NCBI GenBank assembly: GCA_902984215.1 | Contig: CADWAF010000238.1 | Span: 1-18,135, forward strand | Reading direction: 5' to 3' | Length of the DNA stretch: 18,135 bases | Source of the DNA: Willaertia magna | Lineage: Eukaryota; Heterolobosea; Eutetramitea; Acrasida; Naegleriidae | Notes under the pieces: model-generated | Databases searched by the model: none | Told to the model about the DNA's origin: nothing | Seen by the model: the letters and a program-made list of their open reading frames with translations, nothing else | Translations under genes and position numbers: made by a program | Shown here: one piece after another, positions 1 through 9,166 of the stretch | Layout of the letters: each line of letters opens with the position of its first letter | Position numbering within the stretch: position 1 is the first letter of the stretch

Positions 1-886
1 GTTCAATAAATTAACTTTTAAATACCATCTATTTTCTATTTGGACTACTTGTGGAAAAGAGAATTGTTGTAAACTTGATGGCAATTGTACATTATAAACA
101 CTTTTGTTTGATTCTTTGATAATAATTTCCCAAAGTTTTCTTTTCAAATTATCTGAAACTGGATCATCTTCTGTTTGTAATTCTATTACATTCATTTCCT
201 TTAAAATAATATTTTCGATACTAAAATAAGGATAATAAAATCCAAAATCCACTAATTTATTGTCTAAATTATTTGTTAATTTTGTTTGTAATTTTATATT
301 GTTATATATGTTGTTATTAATCATCTCTTTGTTGTTTGTGAGACAATTTAATTTATTAAGATAGTTTATTAATGAGCCTGGAATTTGACCACATTGAGGA
401 TTTACCCCTAAATATCTTGGCATGTCAACAGTGTATATTTTGTCACATAATTGTGTTAAATCAATAAGGGCATTTGTCGTGGTAACTTTTAAATCTATTA
501 ATATATTTGATAATATAAAGGAGTACAAAGTATTATCTAAACCCATTCTTTCCTCTCTATTTATTAGCAATGAATCTTCAGTAACGTAAGTATTAGTAAG
601 AAGAAGATTGGTTGGTTCATCAATTTCAGGAAAAGAATTGCAATAAATAGGTAGCTTAAAAGTAAACACAGAACTAAGGCATAGCATTTGAGGTTGATAG
701 GACGAATCACAAGATTTTAAAACACATTCTTCTTGATTTGAAAGATTAAAAGCTACATCGCAAAATGCAGAGGTGTTGAGCAGTTTTTGAAAAAAAGAGG
801 CTTCCCCTGGTTTTCTTGCCGAAAAAAACCTTAGCTGGACGGAAACGATTATTTTTTTGTTGCTGGAAGTGCCTGTACGTTTCCAT
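1..886 (-). CDS. Partial gene, possible divergent BTB/POZ-domain protein (C-terminus outside window)
   Basis: The minus strand is open without a stop from position 915 to the left edge, so the C-terminal end is missing. The first in-frame ATG is only at 687, yet the translation upstream of it looks coding. The better start is an ATG at 886 in another frame: it follows a long A-run, as other starts here do. Joining it to the main frame needs a small intron; GTACAG at 878 with acceptors at 830 (49 nt) or 815 (64 nt) restores the frame, but this donor is weaker than the GTAAGT donors elsewhere. The N-terminal part resembles a BTB/POZ fold: SAFCDVAFNL (like SDVTF), then LCLSSVFTFKL (like LaarSpvF), then a leucine-rich helix with NALIDLTQLCDKIY (like nvleLLelAdkY). 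BTB domains mediate dimerisation and often recruit Cul3 ligases. The rest is Asn/Leu-rich and unrecognised. Coding status is fairly sure, the BTB call is tentative, and the exact 5' end is unsure. Confidence 0.6.
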
Positions 887-977
887 TTTTTTTTTAATCC
901 GGGGCCGTAAAATCATAAAGACGAAAAAAGGACTAAAAAATTGTAAAAATTTTAAACTCTTTAATTATATTTTAAGG

Positions 978-3900
978 TTAATTGATATCATAAACAAATC
1001 TAACAGCTAATAACACCTTTCCTAATGGATCAACTAATTTACATTTCACACGAGTTTTAGATAATAAACTCCAAATAACAGGTCTTTCAGGTAAAGTAAT
1101 AACATATCTTTCTTCTTTTGGTTCTAAATCTGCAACTTTACTGACATATTCATGACGACTTGAAACAGTATCAATCTTTTCATAAAAAGAGCATTGTGAT
1201 AAATATTCATTAACATAAAATCTAATTTGTAATTTGTAAGTCCAACGTTTCTTCAATTTAATTAAAATTGGTGTTGATTTAACTTCAATTGGTTTTTGTT
1301 CATTATTAACATAAACATAAGCAGCTTCTAATACAATACCAGGTTCATTATGTTTTACGTGAACTGCTAAACCATTAGTACGCAACTCAGTCCAAGTTTC
1401 AGCTGCAGTGTCATCCAATAAGAAAGTAATAGGGAAAGTACTATTTGCACTTGGTTGGAATTGGAATTGATCATCAACATTAATTTTAGTTTGTTGATGT
1501 AAGAACTTGGCCTTTGCAGTTTGAAGTGCAGAAATAATTTCAGTTTTCTTTTCATCTTCATATAAATAATCGCCTGATTTTGGACAGTGTAAAACAAATA
1601 AGTTATCATCATAAGGACTGACAGAAACACCACTAATTTCTTCCAATGGGATCTTTCTCTTAATTTTGAATTCTTGTTCATCAATATTGTAAACATTCTT
1701 ATCTGTTACAATAATTAAACGATTTTGTTTCTTAAAGTTCTTATTGTATTTAACAATTTCACCAGAGTATAATAGTTGAGTGTCACCATTTCTAGCGAAA
1801 ATACGTTTTAATTTGTTTGTACCTTCAAGTCTTAAGTAATCTCCTAAATATTCTCTCATTAATGTTTGTCTATTTCTACCTTTTCTACCTGTATAAATAG
1901 AATCATTCTTATCTTGAATACCTCTTTCGTCCATACCATCATAAACTCTTAATGTAGATGTTGTTAAACGTTGTGACTTTCTATCTGGTAAATATTTATC
2001 AGAGTTATTGTTAAAACGAACTAAACAACCAATATTTGTTGGTGTTAATGTTGGACCAGTACATGTTGGATCATGTTTAAATTCAATTGTTTTAACTCCC
2101 TTACTTTCAACGGCTGGCTTATAAATAATCTTATCATCAATATTTACACGTAATTCAGGTAAATGTACATTATATTTACGTTTCTCTTTGTAAGCATCAC
2201 ATACAGCAGTAATTAATTCAGTCTTCTTTTTACATGAAGCAAACAAATCATGATCATCTGGTAAGTGAAGTACAAAGAATGTATCACGCATAGTTGATAC
2301 ACTAACTTGTGAAATTTTATCAATTGGAATAGCTCTATTAAATGAAAACTTTTCTGGGTCAACATTATAAATATAATTTGGTGTAACAACAACTTTTCTT
2401 TGTTGAGTTCTAAATCTCTTATTAACCTTAATCATAACATTAGAGAATAAGATATTACCATCAAATGCTGGATCATGTTTCTTAATTTGTTCCATATATT
2501 TTGGATTATCTTTAATTTGTAAATAATCACCTTGGAACCAAACCAATAATGAATCCTTTCTTCTTGGTTTTAAGCCATTATAGACATCATGAATTTCAGT
2601 TTCTTCAATTTCAATATTTGCTTCTTCTTCTTCAGAAGGTGTAATAACTTCTTCATCAACAACAACGTGAATTTCAGCACCAGTATCTTTAACAACTAAA
2701 GTAGTTGATGGATATAAAGGAGTTTCTTTTTCTTCAACAACCCAAGAGATTGGAATATCTTTAGTACCTTTCTTTGCGTGTTGTATCATTGTTTTTGGAA
2801 CAACATGTACTGGTAATGTTTGTTTAATCTTTTGTTGATAGGAATCAGCAATTGCCTCAATAATTTCAGTTTTCTTTGATCCTTCTAAGAATAAATCTTG
2901 ATCTATTTGGTCAATTACAAAGAAATTATCATGGTACGGTGAAACAGTGACTCCCTTAATAGTGTCTAATGGAACTCTACGATTAATTAAATAACCATTT
3001 GGATCTAAATTATAAACTGCTGCATCTGTTACCAATACAATTCTCTCTTGTTTCTTAAAACGTTTGTTATATTTTGAAACAATACCAGAAAATAAAACAT
3101 GAGCATCTCCATGATCCTTACAAATTTGTCCAAAGATTTCGGATTTTTCTAAACGTAAATAATCGTGAAATCCATCTTTTCTGTAGAACGAAACCTTTCT
3201 ACGTATTTTCTTTCCTTTGTAGATATCACTACTTCCAAAGGTATGAACAACCATGAATTGATTGTCACAATCATCTGTTAAGTGTTCAATATTTGCAACT
3301 TTTTTCTTTTGGAAGCCTTGTTTTGGAGAAGCCTTAAATTGAACAAGTAAATTACGCTTATTTTGCTTATTTCTTTCCTCAAAGTTAAAATCTTTACAAA
3401 TTTCAATTTTAAAGTTTGGATTCTTTTCTAAATTTTCTAAAAATTCATGCTTATTATCAAAGTCAATCAATTCATCACCAAAGTCATCCACTTCACTAAC
3501 TTTGAAACATACTAAATTATCTTCAAATGGTGAAGCTAAAACTTTCATAATATTCTTCATTGGAATCTTTCTTAATTGTTGGAAGTCATTGGAAACTGAA
3601 GTAGTATCTACCAAATAGATACTTCCTTTATCTGAGACTGTAATTAAGACTCTCTTTTTACATTTACCAAAATCAGTAATTCTTAAACCTTCTTGCTTGT
3701 AAATAATCATTTCAGTTTCTTCTTTCTTTTCTTCAGTTTCAACCATTACTTTAGCTAATTTCTTTTCCAATTGATCTGCCTTCTTCTTTTTATAATTTCT
3801 GAATGCCTTTTGAATAATCTTTGCCATTTCACCTCTTCTCTTTTGAATTCTTTCATCCAATTGGAAAACCTGAACTGGACTAAGGAAAACCTTTGAACTA

Positions 3901-6900
3901 CCTAAAACGAAATCATTAATACCATTATCAGTTAAAATAGTTTGACAAGCATCTTTAGATGACATTCCTTGTTTTGGATTAGGCCATGTTTCAGAAGATA
4001 ACATTTTATATCTTTCAACAAAGGTATCATATGGAATCTTGATTTGATACAATCCCATATCTCCACGAATAGAAATATTTTCTAAAATACCCAAGTATCT
4101 GATTTGATGATTAATAACGTCCTTTTCTAAGTAATCTGGACGTTTTTCATAGTTTGGAATAATACAACGAATGTGGTGATGTTTAAAATTACAACTTCTT
4201 AATTTTGCCATTAATTTAGTAATGTCTACTAAGAATTTTTGAGAAGTTGTTTGTTGAAGTTTATCTGATTTTGGTAGACTTTCATTCTTTGGGAATAGAG
4301 CATTTACTAAAGGATCTCTAGAAGTTTGTAAGGCAACCAAAAGATCACTAAATAATGTATCACGATTTTGATTAACCCAATCTTCTGCTGAATATTTAAC
4401 TCTAGCAGCAAAATGTTCTAATTCAAACTCTAAAATGTCACCTAACTTTGGAACACCAAAGTAAGGATGTTTGCCTAAGTGTGTTTTTAATTTTTCGACG
4501 TAATTCTTGTCATTACCATTAGGGAATAAAGATTCTTCATCTAGTAATGAAAGTACACTCATTGGTTTACCAGCAACTAATTGAACAGAAGAATCTGAGT
4601 CAAATGCCTTATTTCTTTGTTGTACACTACCAATAGTTTCAGCTGCTATTTCTTTTGTAAGTTCATCCTTTTCCTTCTTCAAAGAGTGTTGAATATTTTG
4701 TTGAATCTTTTCATTTACAAAGTTAATACAAAGTTGTTGATAACTATTTTTGTAATATTTAGAGGTATCTATCTTTGAATTATTGTTAGAAATTTTCTTG
4801 TGATCATAAATTTCAAAACCAAAAATATCTAAAATACCAATATTGAAAAATTGTTCTTCTGTACTCTTCTTTTTGCCTAATACAGAGGAAACTGATAAGT
4901 TAGGTATTCTAATAGAGCGATTAATTCTTTTCACTAACCACAAGAATAACCTTTCATAAATATTCTTTGCTAATGTGTCTCTGTTAAATGCAGCTTGATT
5001 CTTATTTTGAGGTTGTAAAACACTATTTGGTCCAGTCTTCATAGTTCTGTAAACTAATGAATTTCTTAACACTTCTGAATCAATTTGTAAAGTGTTAGCT
5101 GCTAATTTTAATGTACTTTCATTAACTACATCAGACGCAGCAACACCAGAAGGAATATTACGTTTTTTACGTTCTTCTTCATCAGTAACTTCACGAAATT
5201 CGATGTTACCTAATTGAAGAATACCTGCAACAATTTTAAATACAGCAAATTGTTCTCCAATAGACATTCCAATGGATGTCATTGCAGTTTTAGTATTTTC
5301 AAATTCCTGTTGTTCATCAATACCTTGAATAGTATAAGTATCTCCCTTTAGGTAATTGTAATCTTCTGCTGCTCCCAAATTTAATTGTTTTCTAATGTAT
5401 TCATCTGTTAAAAGTTGATAGAAGATATGGAAAGATCTTTCACCACTTCTTCTAGAAATCATTCTAGTTTTTTCCAAAACAATTGTAATAATTTCAGCAC
5501 CTTGTAATTGTCCTTTAAAATTAAAGAATAAATTAATAAATTTACCAAATCTACTAGAATTATTATTTCTAATAGTTTTTGCATTACCAAAAGCTTCTAA
5601 TAATGGATTAGTTTGTAAAATAGCATCACGAATTCTATCAGTTTCTTTTCCAGCAACAGAAATAGCTGACAAATATTCCATAATAATTTTTGCGGCTTCT
5701 GTCTTTCCAGCACCAGATTCACCAGAGATAATAATTGCTTGTCCATTTCCAGTATGGTTTTCAGACATACTGAAATCATCCAATACAAAACTATCCATTG
5801 CTTCATTAGATTCATTTTGTGATGAATCATTATTTTCTAATGCATTTTCAGTATTTTCTGAATTATTATTTTCTTTACTCAATTGTGAAATCTCAAGCAA
5901 TGTACGGTATGAATCTTCAGCTACATTATAAATATGAGGTGATAATTCAAATGGAATATGTGAATGGAATAAATGTTTAGTTTCATTATTATATAATCCT
6001 TTAATGTTCTTATAAGGATTAATAGAAATCAACATTGGACCAATTGATGTATAAATTTCATTTTGATAATAACGATTTGCTAAAATGTTTGTAATGTGCG
6101 ATTCTGACAATGGTGCATTCTCATTTTGATTTTTATTCTGTTCTTGTTTTAAAGTTGGTAAAATTGATAAATCATCTAATAATTCTAAATCTTCTAAACG
6201 ACGAACTCTAAAATCTTGTTGATAATCCTCAGCAACTGGTTTTTCATAATATTTTACACTCTTGATAACAGATGCTCTTTTAGATCTTCTATTATCTGTT
6301 TTATTTGATGTTGGTATAACTTGATGTTTTTCTTCAATAAATTGTTCATTTGCAATTAAATTTTTATCTTTTGGAACAATCATTGGTTTAATTACTGTAT
6401 TTTCATGAATCACAGTTGATTTACGTTGAATACCTGATACTTTTGATGCTTTTCTAAAAGGTAGTGGAACTGTAGGTTTCTTATTCTCAACAGCAGTATT
6501 ACTACTATTGGTTGTTGTATTATTTGGTGACAATGTTGTTGAATTATTTGTTGAATTTAATTTTGTTGGTACAGGAGGTTTAACAGAAGTTTTTTCATTA
6601 TTATTACTTTCTGTAGAAGAAGATATTGTTGTTACATTAATAATTGGAGGTTTTGTTGTTTCAACATTTGGTTGTTGATTAATAACAAGGCTTTCCTTTC
6701 TAGGAGATGTTATAGCCTTCTTTTCAGGTAATGGAGGAGCTGTAACACTATTACTTCTTGGAGAAGTAGTTGTTGTAGTAGTATTAGTAGTTCTTGGGGA
6801 TATTCTAGGAGATGTTCTTGGAGAGGTTACATTACCACTACTATTAGAACTATGGACAGAATTACTTCTAGGTGAGGTTATGGTGCTACTAGTTGCTGTT

Positions 6901-7343
6901 GTATTATCATTACTTCTAGGTGATATTCTTGGAGATGTTTTATTTTCAATAACGGAAGTAGAACGAGGAGAAGTTCTTGGAGGTAAAATTGGCGCTTGTT
7001 TTTTTTCTTCTTCTACTGTTGTTGTGGTAGATGATGATGTAGAAGGAAGGTTATTGATTTCAATTTTCGTTCCTTTAGGCATCATAACAGCCTGTTTTCT
7101 TGTTCTTCCTCCGATAGATGATGATGAAGCGGAAGTGTTGTTATCATTATTATTAAACTTTTTCAAACGATCCGTGAAAGAGGCTTCAATAGAAGAAGAA
7201 GAAGTGTTGTTATTGTCAACACTTGGTGATTTATCTTTTGCAGAATCAACTTTATTACTATTAATCTTTTCTTCGATAGAAACTGGTTGATTCTGTTGTT
7301 TTTCTTTCTGTTTCTTTTGTAATTCTGCAAGAAATGGATTCAT
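978..7343 (-). CDS. Class I-like myosin with SPR-repeat head extension, four TH1-like repeats and a RhoGDI-like C-terminus
   Basis: Uninterrupted 2121-residue ATP-driven actin motor. Residues 1-375 are a Ser/Thr/Asn-rich extension with nine Ser-Pro-Arg copies (125-215) and SH3-ligand-like proline motifs (PPLPEKK, VKPPVPTK, TVPLPFRK). The motor spans about 376-1165: P-loop GESGAGKT 541-548, switch I NNNSSRFGKF 593-602, switch II DIFGFE 839-844. An acidic Asn-rich insert lies at about 491-534, just before the P-loop. One IQ-like motif (IQKAFRNYKKK, 1177-1187) would bind a light chain. The tail has four TH1-like, PH-related repeats: about 1210-1330 (degenerate), 1370-1530, 1585-1745 and 1818-1960. 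Each later copy shows the basic K.NK.FK.Q.R segment, suggesting acidic-lipid binding, as in myosin I tails. About 1983-2121 resembles the RhoGDI beta-sandwich (EPGIVLEA, then YKLQIRFYVNE, then ITLPERP). Ordinary myosin I is 1000-1200 residues, so this is about twice that. Start chosen at the first ATG; a divergent promoter is shared with the BORCS8-like gene. Confidence 0.93.
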   Translation of the reverse strand: MNPFLAELQKKQKEKQQNQPVSIEEKINSNKVDSAKDKSPSVDNNNTSSSSIEASFTDRLKKFNNNDNNTSASSSSIGGRTRKQAVMMPKGTKIEINNLPSTSSSTTTTVEEEKKQAPILPPRTSPRSTSVIENKTSPRISPRSNDNTTATSSTITSPRSNSVHSSNSSGNVTSPRTSPRISPRTTNTTTTTTSPRSNSVTAPPLPEKKAITSPRKESLVINQQPNVETTKPPIINVTTISSSTESNNNEKTSVKPPVPTKLNSTNNSTTLSPNNTTTNSSNTAVENKKPTVPLPFRKASKVSGIQRKSTVIHENTVIKPMIVPKDKNLIANEQFIEEKHQVIPTSNKTDNRRSKRASVIKSVKYYEKPVAEDYQQDFRVRRLEDLELLDDLSILPTLKQEQNKNQNENAPLSESHITNILANRYYQNEIYTSIGPMLISINPYKNIKGLYNNETKHLFHSHIPFELSPHIYNVAEDSYRTLLEISQLSKENNNSENTENALENNDSSQNESNEAMDSFVLDDFSMSENHTGNGQAIIISGESGAGKTEAAKIIMEYLSAISVAGKETDRIRDAILQTNPLLEAFGNAKTIRNNNSSRFGKFINLFFNFKGQLQGAEIITIVLEKTRMISRRSGERSFHIFYQLLTDEYIRKQLNLGAAEDYNYLKGDTYTIQGIDEQQEFENTKTAMTSIGMSIGEQFAVFKIVAGILQLGNIEFREVTDEEERKKRNIPSGVAASDVVNESTLKLAANTLQIDSEVLRNSLVYRTMKTGPNSVLQPQNKNQAAFNRDTLAKNIYERLFLWLVKRINRSIRIPNLSVSSVLGKKKSTEEQFFNIGILDIFGFEIYDHKKISNNNSKIDTSKYYKNSYQQLCINFVNEKIQQNIQHSLKKEKDELTKEIAAETIGSVQQRNKAFDSDSSVQLVAGKPMSVLSLLDEESLFPNGNDKNYVEKLKTHLGKHPYFGVPKLGDILEFELEHFAARVKYSAEDWVNQNRDTLFSDLLVALQTSRDPLVNALFPKNESLPKSDKLQQTTSQKFLVDITKLMAKLRSCNFKHHHIRCIIPNYEKRPDYLEKDVINHQIRYLGILENISIRGDMGLYQIKIPYDTFVERYKMLSSETWPNPKQGMSSKDACQTILTDNGINDFVLGSSKVFLSPVQVFQLDERIQKRRGEMAKIIQKAFRNYKKKKADQLEKKLAKVMVETEEKKEETEMIIYKQEGLRITDFGKCKKRVLITVSDKGSIYLVDTTSVSNDFQQLRKIPMKNIMKVLASPFEDNLVCFKVSEVDDFGDELIDFDNKHEFLENLEKNPNFKIEICKDFNFEERNKQNKRNLLVQFKASPKQGFQKKKVANIEHLTDDCDNQFMVVHTFGSSDIYKGKKIRRKVSFYRKDGFHDYLRLEKSEIFGQICKDHGDAHVLFSGIVSKYNKRFKKQERIVLVTDAAVYNLDPNGYLINRRVPLDTIKGVTVSPYHDNFFVIDQIDQDLFLEGSKKTEIIEAIADSYQQKIKQTLPVHVVPKTMIQHAKKGTKDIPISWVVEEKETPLYPSTTLVVKDTGAEIHVVVDEEVITPSEEEEANIEIEETEIHDVYNGLKPRRKDSLLVWFQGDYLQIKDNPKYMEQIKKHDPAFDGNILFSNVMIKVNKRFRTQQRKVVVTPNYIYNVDPEKFSFNRAIPIDKISQVSVSTMRDTFFVLHLPDDHDLFASCKKKTELITAVCDAYKEKRKYNVHLPELRVNIDDKIIYKPAVESKGVKTIEFKHDPTCTGPTLTPTNIGCLVRFNNNSDKYLPDRKSQRLTTSTLRVYDGMDERGIQDKNDSIYTGRKGRNRQTLMREYLGDYLRLEGTNKLKRIFARNGDTQLLYSGEIVKYNKNFKKQNRLIIVTDKNVYNIDEQEFKIKRKIPLEEISGVSVSPYDDNLFVLHCPKSGDYLYEDEKKTEIISALQTAKAKFLHQQTKINVDDQFQFQPSANSTFPITFLLDDTAAETWTELRTNGLAVHVKHNEPGIVLEAAYVYVNNEQKPIEVKSTPILIKLKKRWTYKLQIRFYVNEYLSQCSFYEKIDTVSSRHEYVSKVADLEPKEERYVITLPERPVIWSLLSKTRVKCKLVDPLGKVLLAVRFVYDIN
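6699..6974 (-). repeat. Coding array of nine Ser-Pro-Arg motifs in the myosin head extension
   Basis: Nine SPR tripeptides, seven in the form TSPR and two as ISPR, lie within 91 residues of the myosin N-terminal extension. Some are back to back (TSPRTSPRISPR). At the DNA level the repeat is a degenerate unit of the type (t/g)cttggagaag or tctaggagatg on the plus strand. Each unit is a minimal proline-directed kinase site (Ser-Pro) next to a basic residue. Confidence 0.85.
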
Positions 7344-7961
7344 ATTATAAGATGATAGAAAGATGTTTTTACTAAAACTTTGGATACAATCTTAATCTCA
7401 ATATCAAAAATAAATTATTGTCAATTTGATGGCGTCACTTGTTATTGGTAATGTTCGCTTTTTCTTTATGTTTTTTATTAGTGAAATGTCAATGACTATC
7501 CAATACATGAAAATGTCATCTAATCCATTGTCATTAAAAATTGTAGTTAAACAAACCTTAACAGTCAAAGATGACAAGTAGATTACGAATTGAAGGAAAA
7601 TTTGCTTTTTAATGAGAAATGCAAATTTACAGAAATGAAAACTTTTCCCTCTTAATTGTAGTAATAAATGTAAACTTTCATTAATAATACCTTTTAACAG
7701 ATTTTATCGTGTTATTCGAGCGCTAAAAAAATGTAAAGATTTTTTAGCCTTACTTGCTTTTTTCATTTCTTCTTTTTTGTTCTTCCTCTGCTAGTGACTA
7801 CTAAAAAGAAGTAAACAATGCTAAGGCGAAATGTTGGAAAGAATAAAGTGTATTGTTTATGAAACAAACACTAGAAACATTTAAACGAGGGATAAAGAGA
7901 TCTGAAAGAGTTGACGAATTTCCTTCTAATTGTCATCCATCCTTGAATTTCATTCAAAAAA
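7344..7961. other. Divergent intergenic region between the myosin and BORCS8-like genes
   Basis: 618 bp without a convincing gene. It must hold the promoters and 5' untranslated regions of both flanking genes, which point away from each other. It contains a TGACG half-site (minus strand, within 7433-7440, plus-strand context ggcgtcac). I see no TATA box I would defend, no repeats and no RNA gene. The short minus-strand open frame overlapping its right end is antisense to the BORCS8-like exon 1 and is not supported. Confidence 0.6.
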
Positions 7962-9166
7962 ATGTCTTCTTTCTTTTCTACAATCTTTTCTAATGTTTCT
8001 TCTTCTCCGGTAGGGAATAATAAACAAATCTCTACTTCAACACTACTAACTGATAATAATCCATTAACGCTTACCATTAGCGATCCAAATTATCAATTAA
8101 CAGATTTTGAAAAGGCTATTTTCCTTTCCGATTCAAAAAATAGATATATTTCTACAGAAACTAAAGAAAGCGCAAAGGATTTAACTTTGCAATTTTCTTC
8201 TTATTTACACCACTTTGCAAATGAACCAAGTATTGGATTATATAGAGTTTCAGAACATGTAAAGAAAAAGGTACCTAAAATAGTGGAAGAGAAGGTAAGT
8301 TATTTTTTACAATTCATTTTTTTAACATTTTACAAAATTTTTTAAAGAGAAAACAAGTTAAATTAAATAAAAATATACAACAAGTAATAATTGATAATTG
8401 TTTTGCTATTGATCATTGTAAACAATCAAATGAAAAAGCAAAACAATTATTACAAAATTCAATTGTAAATTTACAAAATTTTTTAAAGAAAGATTTAAAT
8501 AATTTGAAAGAAAATAAAATTGAAAATAAAATAAATGAAAAGATTAATGAAGATATTGCAATAGATCCAACCGTAAATAATTTACAACAAGAAAAAATAG
8601 AAAATTATTCTCCAATGAATGACCAAGGAAATGATTTTATTCCAACCATTGTCACAAATAATAATAACTATAATAATAAGAACAATGTTGAAGATAATTA
8701 TTTAAGTACTGGTGAAGAAGAGGAAAGTAAAACTGAATTAAGTAATTTAGAAAAGTTTGAAAAGGAAATTCAAGAGAAAGATGAAGCAATGAATAAAATT
8801 TTACAAAATGAAGAAGAACAAAATTTAGAGAATTTATCTGTTTCAACAACTTTACAAAACATGTCTCACCGTATTTCAAATTTAACTAAAGAAGAGGGAA
8901 ATGAAGAGATGGAAGGTAATGAAGAAAAGAAAACTTTTTCTTATCAATCAATTGACGATGATGAAGAGGAAGTAGTTGTTCCTCCTTGGAAAGTTGAGAT
9001 TTTACAAAAATTTACACAAAAATTTATTCATTTACGAGATAATGGAACTTTAAATAGTCTGAATACTCCTAGTTCACCAAGCTCAGCAAGAAAGAGAATA
9101 GAAATTATAAAGAAAGAAAACTTTAATGAGATTAAACAGAAATTTGAAAATAGCGACAAGCAATAA
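7962..9166 (+). CDS. BORCS8-like protein (BORC complex subunit, MEF2BNB family), two exons
   Basis: Exons 7962-8294 and 8348-9166 join in phase 0 to give 383 residues; without splicing the frame stops at 8345. The ATG follows an A6 run. Residues about 68-165 match the BORCS8 family: the signature FANEPSIGLYRVSEHV (85-100) corresponds closely to the family's ANEPS-x-x-LYR-x-x-EHV block, followed by a helical stretch ending in KQLLQNS. In animals BORCS8 is a small (about 120-residue) subunit of BORC, which sits on lysosomes and recruits the GTPase Arl8 to couple them to kinesin. Here the core is flanked by a Ser/Thr-rich N-terminus of about 65 residues and by a long acidic, Glu/Asn-rich C-terminal extension (about 170-383) ending in a Ser/Pro patch and basic helix. 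The core assignment rests on motif recognition; the function of the extensions is unknown. Confidence 0.75.
8295..8347 (+). other. Spliceosomal intron of the BORCS8-like gene (53 nt)
   Basis: Canonical GTAAGT donor at 8295 and an AG ending at 8347 after a T-rich stretch. Removing 53 nt joins codon 111 to an open frame that continues to 9166. The exon 2 frame has no ATG near its beginning, so exon 2 is a continuation and not a separate gene. An alternative AG at 8349 would break the frame. Confidence 0.85.

Noticed and set aside
816..1010. Short plus-strand open frame (64 codons) at the left
   Set aside because: It is antisense to the 5' end of the BTB-like gene and the myosin 3' end, has low-complexity Lys/Phe content and no start context.
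6880..7290. Plus-strand open frame of 136 codons, Leu/Val-rich like a membrane protein
   Set aside because: It is the antisense shadow of the Ser/Thr/Asn-rich repeat region of the myosin; such codons read backwards give Leu/Val runs.
7871..8077. Minus-strand open frame of 68 codons in the divergent promoter
   Set aside because: It lies opposite exon 1 of the BORCS8-like gene and has no recognisable feature.
8504..9166. Separate gene starting inside the BORCS8-like exon 2
   Set aside because: It has no ATG (only TTG) at this position and joins in frame to exon 1 after removal of a canonical 53-nt intron.
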